From the NCBI GenBank assembly GCA_043817715.1, contig JBDRGO010000071.1, positions 1 through 33,687 of the forward strand: a DNA stretch of 33,687 nt, given 5' to 3'. Below, piece by piece: positions 29,379 through 33,687 of the stretch; position 1 is the stretch's first letter, and each line of letters begins with the position of its first letter. Below the pieces are notes generated by a model, which saw only the letters and a list, made by a program, of their open reading frames with translations, searched no databases and was not told the DNA's origin. The DNA comes from JAFGBZ01 sp043817715. Its GTDB lineage: Archaea > Iainarchaeota > Iainarchaeia > Iainarchaeales > JAFGBZ01. The translations under genes and the position numbers were made by a program.

Positions 29379-30209
29379 TTAATTCTTGCTCCCCATTAAT
29401 AATGAAATTGCAATTCCTGTTACAAATGCAACCAATGCATCTGTTTGAAAGTACTGGATTGAAAGAATTGTTTCTAATGGAAATTCAGCCCAATAAATTG
29501 CTAAAATTCCTGAAAGAATTAATCCAAAAATTGAGGCAATAACTAAATGGCTTATTCCTTTCAGGTAACTGCGGTAAGTTGTTTTAATGAAAATCACTGC
29601 TCCAACCATGAATACAACAAGGAAAATCATTCCTGTTGTCGGGTTTGGTGCGGAAATTGTTTTACTGGAAAATACTCCAAATTGTGCAATAATTATATAG
29701 CTTAAAACCGCCAATAAGCTTCTGTCGTCTTTTATTGAATTATATAAATTCTGTGGAGTTAATGCTTGAGTTGTGTATGCTTGTGGTTGTTGTAATTGAG
29801 TCGGCGTGAATTCAGGGGCTTTATGCTCTTCTGGCTCTTTATAATCCTGCCTTTTTTTTGCATGGGCTTTAATTGACATTACTGCAGTTGCTACTGCTGC
29901 AATTGCAAAAGCCAAACCAATTAATCCGATTACTGCCAGTTGGATTGTCATATCTTGTGAAGAAATTTTTTCCCAGTAATTTGAAACAAAAAAATAAGCG
30001 CTTAAACCAACTACAATGAATAAAAAAAATCTTTTAATTAATCCGAATAAAAAAGCGGAAATTCCAAAAACAACAACCAATAAAATGATTGCGATTATTG
30101 CCAGAAGAATAATTGAAGTAGGGTCTCCTGCCAGGACATTATTCAGAAAATTCTGGGCATAATTAATAAAAAAATCAACATCCATTTGTGCTGTTAAATC
30201 CTCAAACAT
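29379..30209 (-). CDS. Polytopic membrane protein, unknown function
   Basis: A 276-residue protein with about seven membrane helices: three in the first 115 residues (IILLAIIAIILLVVVFGISAF and following), a hydrophilic Pro/Gln-rich loop at about 120-160, then four more (LAVLSYIIIAQFGVF, GMIFLVVFMVGAVIFI, SHLVIASIFGLILSGILAI, DALVAFVTGIAISLLMG). Charge distribution puts the loop inside the cell. No transporter motif or catalytic residue was seen. The start is ATG at 30209, with TATA-like TTTAAAT upstream on the same strand at about 30239-30246. Confidence 0.82.
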   Translation of the reverse strand: MFEDLTAQMDVDFFINYAQNFLNNVLAGDPTSIILLAIIAIILLVVVFGISAFLFGLIKRFFLFIVVGLSAYFFVSNYWEKISSQDMTIQLAVIGLIGLAFAIAAVATAVMSIKAHAKKRQDYKEPEEHKAPEFTPTQLQQPQAYTTQALTPQNLYNSIKDDRSLLAVLSYIIIAQFGVFSSKTISAPNPTTGMIFLVVFMVGAVIFIKTTYRSYLKGISHLVIASIFGLILSGILAIYWAEFPLETILSIQYFQTDALVAFVTGIAISLLMGSKN

Positions 30210-30339
30210 TGAATCACAAAGAAGTAATGGTTCAGGGATTTAAATACCTTTTGCAAGTCGGATTTCAGGTTTAAATGCATTTTCTGGACAAATTCTGGGT
30301 TTTAAATACATTTTGCATGGCAAGTTTATAGAGATTAAA
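30210..30339. promoter_or_regulatory. Divergent promoter region with three TTTAAAT boxes
   Basis: Within 75 bases there are three similar segments, GGATTTAAATACCTTTTGC near 30237, GGTTTAAATGCATTTTC near 30270, and TTTTAAATACATTTTGC near 30299. The box is symmetric, so each can serve either the membrane protein on the minus strand or the gene at 30340 on the plus strand. The repeat may simply be duplicated promoter sequence. Confidence 0.5.
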
Positions 30340-30963
30340 ATGAAGAAATTCATTTTATTGTGTTTTATTGCTTTATTGTTATTTAGTGGATCTTTGAGTT
30401 ATAATCCAATTCTGTTTGGTAAAAGCAATACTGCAGCAATTGATTCGGAAATGTTTTTGAATAATCCTTATTTTCCTTACTTAGTCGGTCAGCATTTGGA
30501 ATTGGATTTGCTTTTAATTAATGAAGGGGAACAGCAGTTAACTGATTATTATTTGTTTGTAGTTATTGATGATTTCAGGCATGAACCGCAAACTTATTTG
30601 GTCCAGCATTATGAAAATGTTTTAATTCCTGAAAATTACAATGAACAATTCACTATTTTGTCAGTTGACATTCCAGAGGATTCAAAAGCAGCAGAATATG
30701 CATTTTACTTTGTTTTAACTGATTCAGTGAATGATTTGGAATCAGAAAATCCTGAAATTCTTTCTTATTCAAATGCGTTTGCTTTAGTTGAAGAATACTG
30801 CAGAAGAATTGACGGAGACGGTGATGGATTTGCTGACGGTTACTGCACTTGGATGGCAAAAATTCCTGAAGGCTACCATCCGCACACTGCTTACTGCGAA
30901 GAAGGATTTTATTCCCAGTATTTGTGTTATATTCGTGAAGCAGTTCCAAAGCAAATGAATTGA
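30340..30963 (+). CDS. Secreted protein with EF-hand-like calcium loop
   Basis: 207 residues from the ATG at 30340, where the signal peptide MKKFILLCFIALLLFSGSLS begins; a TTG at 30313 only adds a non-hydrophobic prefix. The middle is a beta-sandwich-like domain (YFPYLVGQHLELDLLLINEGEQQLTDYYLFVVID). Near the end, RIDGDGDGFADGYC matches the DxDxDG calcium-binding loop of dockerin or thrombospondin-type repeats, flanked by cysteines. No C-terminal anchor. An exported calcium-stabilised protein is likely; its role is unknown. Confidence 0.8.
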   Translation: MKKFILLCFIALLLFSGSLSYNPILFGKSNTAAIDSEMFLNNPYFPYLVGQHLELDLLLINEGEQQLTDYYLFVVIDDFRHEPQTYLVQHYENVLIPENYNEQFTILSVDIPEDSKAAEYAFYFVLTDSVNDLESENPEILSYSNAFALVEEYCRRIDGDGDGFADGYCTWMAKIPEGYHPHTAYCEEGFYSQYLCYIREAVPKQMN

Positions 30964-31028
30964 TTTTAAGCAGCAAATGAATTAAATTTAAATACTTAAA
31001 GTGCTTTATTTTTTCAAAGGTGAATTTA

Positions 31029-31460
31029 ATGTCTAAAAATTTATTGATTGCAATTATTTTAATTCTTCTTGGTTTAGTGGTTTTATTTTTTGCAGTAATT
31101 TTTATTTCTGCTTTTTTTGCTTTCGGAATATTTAATCCCCCTAGTGCAGGCACATGCACGGGATTAGATAAATTAGCTTATTATGACCATTATTTTGATG
31201 GGCAAACATTCAGCATTGCTTTATTGAATGGAACAGGCTATGCTTTAGAAGAAGGGAATTATTCCGCCAGAATTGAAGGAACCGCAACAGACATGAGTAT
31301 TTCAAAATCAGGAGGCTGGGAATTAGGTGAACAAAAAATCTTTTCCGATTCAGCCGAACTCACAAGCCCAGTGGAAATTTTAATTACTTACACTGTTCCT
31401 TTAGGAATAATCCATCAAGAAACCGCGGTTTGTTCATTCAGCAGAACTGATTTAATCTAA
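31029..31460 (+). CDS. Single-pass membrane protein with extracytoplasmic domain
   Basis: 143 residues from the ATG at 31029, which has AGGTGA just upstream (the GTG at 31020 is part of that site). One N-terminal hydrophobic helix of about 30 residues (LLIAIILILLGLVVLFFAVIFISAFFAFG), then a beta-rich domain with two cysteines. The layout resembles archaeal pilin-like or signal-anchored proteins, but no class III peptidase site is obvious. CTTAAATACTTAAAG-like sequence before it is a likely promoter. It ends 21 bases from the convergent AbrB antitoxin gene; that gap is filled by a repeated sequence. Confidence 0.78.
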   Translation: MSKNLLIAIILILLGLVVLFFAVIFISAFFAFGIFNPPSAGTCTGLDKLAYYDHYFDGQTFSIALLNGTGYALEEGNYSARIEGTATDMSISKSGGWELGEQKIFSDSAELTSPVEILITYTVPLGIIHQETAVCSFSRTDLI

Positions 31461-31481
31461 TTCCTCATCGGCTGGTTTGCA

Positions 31482-31826
31482 TTAAACTTTTTGTGTTATG
31501 ATTTCTATTGTGTTTTTGTTTTTTGGAATTATGTTTACTTTTGTTCCTTGGTTTAGTCCATAGTATTCTGTTAAGTCGGATGGAAATGTTATTCCTAGGC
31601 TTCCGCCTGTTGAAATGATTTGTCTTTTGAATTTGAATGCTTCTTTTGCTCTTTTGGCACTTGCATCAACCATTTTTCCTGTTGCGAATTTTTCTCCGCA
31701 TTTAATGCATTTGTATGCTGGTTCGTCTTTTAATACAATTAATCCATTAAATAATTTAGTTGTTACTTTTATTAGTTTTGCTTCTCCTTCGCATAAAGGG
31801 CAGTTCATTTTTGTTTTGAGAGCCAT
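31482..31826 (-). CDS. Zinc-ribbon + AbrB-type antitoxin, copy 2
   Basis: A 114-residue homologue of 17359-17691 with the same two parts: CPLC…CIKC zinc ribbon (GEAKLIKVTTKLFNGLIVLKDEPAYKC), then FKRQIISTGGSLGITFPSDLTEYYGLNQGTKVNIIPKN, the AbrB fold. AAGGAGG precedes the ATG at 31826, inside the end of the toxin gene (22-nt overlap). The PSDL.(E/N)YY.L..G segment is the best conserved, which suggests selection on DNA binding. Expected role: binds the toxin through the zinc ribbon and represses the operon through AbrB. Confidence 0.83.
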   Translation of the reverse strand: MALKTKMNCPLCEGEAKLIKVTTKLFNGLIVLKDEPAYKCIKCGEKFATGKMVDASAKRAKEAFKFKRQIISTGGSLGITFPSDLTEYYGLNQGTKVNIIPKNKNTIEIITQKV

Positions 31827-32089
31827 AAATTAACCTCCTTTTGGTTTGATTCCCATAAAGTAATAACAATAATTTTTTTTCTATCTTCAGCTTTTTGAAC
31901 TGTAAAAAATTTTTTATTAACTGTTCCAATTGTTTCAAATTTTTTCTTTTTATATTTTTTATCAATTCCACGTGAAATTCTTACTTGTTGTTTTCTAATT
32001 ATTTGTTCTAACTCAGTTCTTGAAAGTTCGTGAATCAATACTCTTTCAGTAAATCTTTCCCTCGCATGCTGAGTCCAAAAAACAGCCAT
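31805..32089 (-). CDS. DUF4258-like (RelE-fold) toxin, copy 2
   Basis: 94 residues from the ATG at 32089, chosen to match copy 1 (MAVFWTQHARERFTER against MLVRWSLHAKHRFAER); the ATG at 32122 would add 11 residues with no counterpart. Shared features are HARERF.ER, IRKQ.V.I..G, F.TI and TLWE.N..E.NLW. An insert of Lys-rich residues (KKYKKKK) near the middle is absent from copy 1. A likely mRNA-cleaving toxin, by family. It is followed by its antitoxin with overlap, the same order as in copy 1 and in MqsRA. Confidence 0.8.
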   Translation of the reverse strand: MAVFWTQHARERFTERVLIHELSRTELEQIIRKQQVRISRGIDKKYKKKKFETIGTVNKKFFTVQKAEDRKKIIVITLWESNQKEVNLWLSKQK

Positions 32090-32130
32090 TACAAAACCAC
32101 TACAATAATTAACACAAAACATCTTTTAAG

Positions 32131-32230
32131 CCTTTTTATTTGTAGTGAAAAAGTAGAGATTCGCAGGAAGAGTGTATCTTACTTGAATTCAAGCGCACAA
32201 CCAAGACTTCAGTTTAATATCTGAACTATT
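32131..32230 (+). repeat. Dispersed island repeat, 5'-truncated copy (R1)
   Basis: Shares with R2 the stretch around CTTTTTATTTGT, the 12-base TCGCAGGAAGAG (32161-32172), and TTCAGTTTAAT (32208-32218) with matching bases beyond (TCT..ACTATT). Between the last two lies a 35-base core (32173-32207) of the same length as in R2 but no more similar than chance. The central ~50 bases of R2 are missing. It lies between the copy-2 toxin and RelE genes. Confidence 0.7.
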
Positions 32231-32273
32231 AAAGTACGAACTAATTAATAATTTTTGCGTTTAGTTGGGGGTG

Positions 32274-32552
32274 TTAAATTTTTTTGTATGTTCTGTCTTT
32301 TCTTTTGTCTATTTTGAGTATTTCTATTCTTTTTTGTTCCCAGTTTACTTCGTAAATTATTCTTATTTTTTGTATTCTTATTCTGTATTTGTTTTCTGAG
32401 TCGCTTATTTTGGCGGTGTTGAATTCGTTGACTGGAACAGGACTTGATTTTAATTTAAGAAATAAATCAAGTATTTTTAATTTTAGTTTTTTGTCTATTG
32501 GATTAATTTGTTTTTGGATTTTTTTGGAAGCAATTACTTCAAACAATTGCAA
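32274..32552 (-). CDS. relE: RelE-family toxin
   Basis: A 92-residue basic protein. The segments EVIASKKIQKQINPIDKKLKLKIL, YRIRIQKIRIIYEV and IEILKIDKRKDRTYKK follow the RelE pattern (helical start, R-x-R-x-x-K-x-R-x-x-Y-E strand, K-R-x-D-x-Y end) of ribosome-dependent mRNA endonucleases. It starts with TTG at 32552, immediately after the antitoxin stop, so it is translationally coupled to it. Antitoxin-first order is normal for RelBE. Residues equivalent to the catalytic Lys/Arg appear present, so it may be active. Confidence 0.9.
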   Translation of the reverse strand: MQLFEVIASKKIQKQINPIDKKLKLKILDLFLKLKSSPVPVNEFNTAKISDSENKYRIRIQKIRIIYEVNWEQKRIEILKIDKRKDRTYKKI

Positions 32553-32756
32553 TCACTTCGCTAAAACAGAAAAAAGTTCTTCTTCACTTAAATAATTTCC
32601 TTTTCTAATGTCTTCTCTGATTTTATTTAATTCATTCATTTCTCTTTTAGTTAATTTAATTTCAGGAATAGATAATTTGTTTTCAACTCTTGAAAGCCTT
32701 TTTTCAATAGTAGTTAGTTTGCTGTAAACGGCTTGAAGAGTAACGGTTTGAGACAT
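32553..32756 (-). CDS. relB: RelB-like antitoxin
   Basis: A 67-residue acidic-tailed helical protein: a long helix (LQAVYSKLTTIEKRLSRVENKLS) then EIKLTKREMNELNKIREDIRKGNYLSEEELFSVLAK, the C-terminal part typical of archaeal RelB-like antitoxins that wrap RelE. AGGTGA precedes the ATG at 32756. CTTAAATAAATATATT on the same strand just upstream provides a TATA box. It has no obvious DNA-binding domain, so repression may need the complex. Confidence 0.85.
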   Translation of the reverse strand: MSQTVTLQAVYSKLTTIEKRLSRVENKLSIPEIKLTKREMNELNKIREDIRKGNYLSEEELFSVLAK

Positions 32757-32794
32757 TAAATCACCTAATAATATATTTATTTAAGTAATTAAAA

Positions 32795-32995
32795 ATGTTT
32801 CCTCAAAAAACTGTTTCGAACCCTTTTTCTGAAAAGTTAGTTTTTCAAACCTTTTATTTGTTGAATAAATCAGTTTATGAAAATGAGAAGTACTGCGCGG
32901 GAATTTGGGTTCGGCGCAGAAGGTCGCAGGAAGAGAACGAACACATAACAGTTCTGATTAATGCAAGTGTTTCAGTTTAATTTCTATACTATTCT
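32795..32995 (+). repeat. Dispersed island repeat, full copy (R2), with 61-codon frame
   Basis: Runs from CCTCAAAAAACTG (start also at 33654) to TTCAGTTTAAT (end also at 32208). It contains TCGCAGGAAGAG at 32924-32935, a 35-base core at 32936-32970, and a CTGCGC/GCGCAG stem near 32893-32920. A 61-codon plus-strand frame (32795-32980, MFPQKTVSNPFSEKLVFQTF…) fills it; the match to R3 is partly at codon third positions, so a protein origin is possible. It sits between RelB and the NYN gene, and its end overlaps the last bases of the NYN gene. Confidence 0.7.
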
Positions 32996-33531
32996 TGTTT
33001 TTTCCAGGTTATTTTTTCGTATTCTTTTTGTGTTATGGTTATTGTTTGGTTGCATGTTTGGTTTAGGTGGAATGATTTTGTTTTTGGGAATGATACATTA
33101 GTTATTTTTTTGCCAAAGTCTTGTGCTGCTTTTATTGCCGGAACAAAGTCTGCATCTCCTGAAACAATTATTCCTGTGTCGTATAAATTTGAGTATGCGT
33201 GTGTTACTATGTCTACTGCTAGTCTTACGTCAACGCCTTTTTCTGCGGGAGGGCCTTTTGGTCTTTTTTCTAGTCTTCCTAGTTTTACTTCAAATTTTGA
33301 AAGTTTTTCTAATGATGAAAAGAATTTCTGCTGTTTTTTGCATGCTTCAGGATTATCTTTTTGATTTAATGGGGCATTGTAATAATATACTTTAATTAAT
33401 TTGTGTTCTCCTGTTAAGAATTCAGTGAATTTTTGAAAATCAATATTTGCTTTTTTAAAGTTTTTAATTAAGTCATGGTATAAGTTGCTTCCGTCAATGA
33501 AAATAATTATTTTTTCTTTTTTGATTTTCAT
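32989..33531 (-). CDS. NYN-domain (PIN-like) ribonuclease
   Basis: About 180 residues from the ATG at 33531; a GTG at 33564 is also in frame but falls in a hairpin loop. The NYN/LabA (DUF88) motifs are all present: IIIFIDGSNLYHDL with the first Asp, KGVDVRLAVDIVTHAY with the central Asp pair, and TGIIVSGDADFVPAIKAAQDFGK with the SGDxDF acidic cluster. These Asp residues bind Mg2+ in an RNase active site like that of PIN domains. The protein is a single domain with a short Lys-rich tail, so it may act alone. Its mRNA leader contains two tetraloop-capped stems. The RNA target is unknown. Confidence 0.9.
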   Translation of the reverse strand: MKIKKEKIIIFIDGSNLYHDLIKNFKKANIDFQKFTEFLTGEHKLIKVYYYNAPLNQKDNPEACKKQQKFFSSLEKLSKFEVKLGRLEKRPKGPPAEKGVDVRLAVDIVTHAYSNLYDTGIIVSGDADFVPAIKAAQDFGKKITNVSFPKTKSFHLNQTCNQTITITQKEYEKITWKKQE

Positions 33532-33547
33532 TTTAATAACCAGAAAA

Positions 33548-33619
33548 CAAAGGATTGTTTTCACAATCCTTTGGAGATAATAAACCTGTCATTGCCGAAG
33601 CAATAACAGGGAGATAATA
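33548..33619 (-). ncRNA. Structured leader or small RNA before NYN gene
   Basis: On the minus strand there are two units of 37-nt period. Each begins with TATTATCTCC (complement at 33610-33619 and 33573-33582) and is followed by an 11-bp stem. Unit 1 (33610-33585): CCTGTTATTGC, loop TTCG, complementary arm with one G-T pair. Unit 2 (33573-33548): CAAAGGATTGT, loop GAAA, perfect arm. UUCG closed by C-G and GNRA-type GAAA are the most stable RNA tetraloops, and appear as such only on this strand. An AT-rich box near 33622-33636 is a plausible promoter. It ends 16 bases before the NYN ATG. Confidence 0.6.
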
Positions 33620-33651
33620 TAACTAAATATTATTCAAACATATTAATAAAT

Positions 33652-33687
33652 TTACCTCAAAAAACTGCGTCAAACCCTTTTCTTGAA
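33652..33687 (+). repeat. Dispersed island repeat, beginning of third copy (R3)
   Basis: ACCTCAAAAAACTG followed by CGTCAAACCC and TTTTC…GAA matches the first 35 bases of R2 (32797 onward) with a few changes; in frame it reads PQKTASNPFLE against PQKTVSNPFSE. It is cut by the window end. No start codon precedes it. Confidence 0.7.

Noticed and set aside
32161..32980. CRISPR-like spacer between repeats
   Set aside because: The two flanks of the 35-nt core are different sequences, and the copies are 750 bases apart with genes between, so this is not a CRISPR array.
33562..33564. GTG as start of the NYN protein
   Set aside because: It falls at the loop of an 11-bp hairpin with no ribosome site; the NYN domain begins properly from the ATG at 33531.

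Overview
The window looks like an AT-rich archaeal genome, probably of the DPANN type (small-genome lineages such as Diapherotrites or Micrarchaeota). This is an inference. The support is archaeal TATA-like boxes (TTTAAATA) a short distance before starts, GGTGA/GGAGG ribosome sites beside apparently leaderless genes, a tRNA-Ser with an intron after position 37, tRNAs without encoded CCA, and archaeal families (UPF0251 regulator, DUF2207 and DUF2330 membrane proteins). No marker gene fixes the lineage.

Layout. 1-4102 is a core-metabolism edge: a 17-bp tandem repeat, ATP-type PEP carboxykinase, a glutaredoxin, a tRNA-Leu whose 5' end overlaps a HIT hydrolase gene, a small unknown protein and a membrane-anchored thioredoxin-fold protein. 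At 4250-4885 lies a 5'-truncated transposase. From 4991 to 24693 nearly every gene encodes an exported product: lipoproteins with LSGC-type lipoboxes, an LRR lipoprotein, giant Ig-like and beta-propeller surface proteins, a DUF2207 protein, a DUF2330 protein, a putative secreted metzincin-like protease, and membrane proteins with SHOCT tails. Several share modules, so the block grew by duplication and domain shuffling. One toxin-antitoxin pair (17114-17691) interrupts it.

24698-28500 is a scarred region: a decayed tryptophanase/tyrosine phenol-lyase, a DUF5320-like micro-gene plus UPF0251 regulator behind a perfect 20-bp palindrome, a Fic AMP-transferase with its own inhibitory helix, intron-containing tRNA-Ser(GGA), and ribulose-phosphate 3-epimerase. 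28531-28903 has no large gene but holds a micro-ORF made of three consecutive stem-loops.

31482-33687 is a defence/stress-like island, all genes on the minus strand: a second copy of the DUF4258-like toxin with zinc-ribbon/AbrB antitoxin, a RelBE pair, and a NYN-domain RNase. Copies of one dispersed repeat lie between these modules. Two copies have the same flanks around a 35-nt core of identical length but unrelated sequence. The NYN gene is preceded by two 11-bp stem-loops capped, on its own strand, by UUCG and GAAA tetraloops. The repeat-separated cassette arrangement, the structured NYN leader and the duplicated zinc-ribbon/AbrB toxin-antitoxin family are the best candidates for something undescribed.
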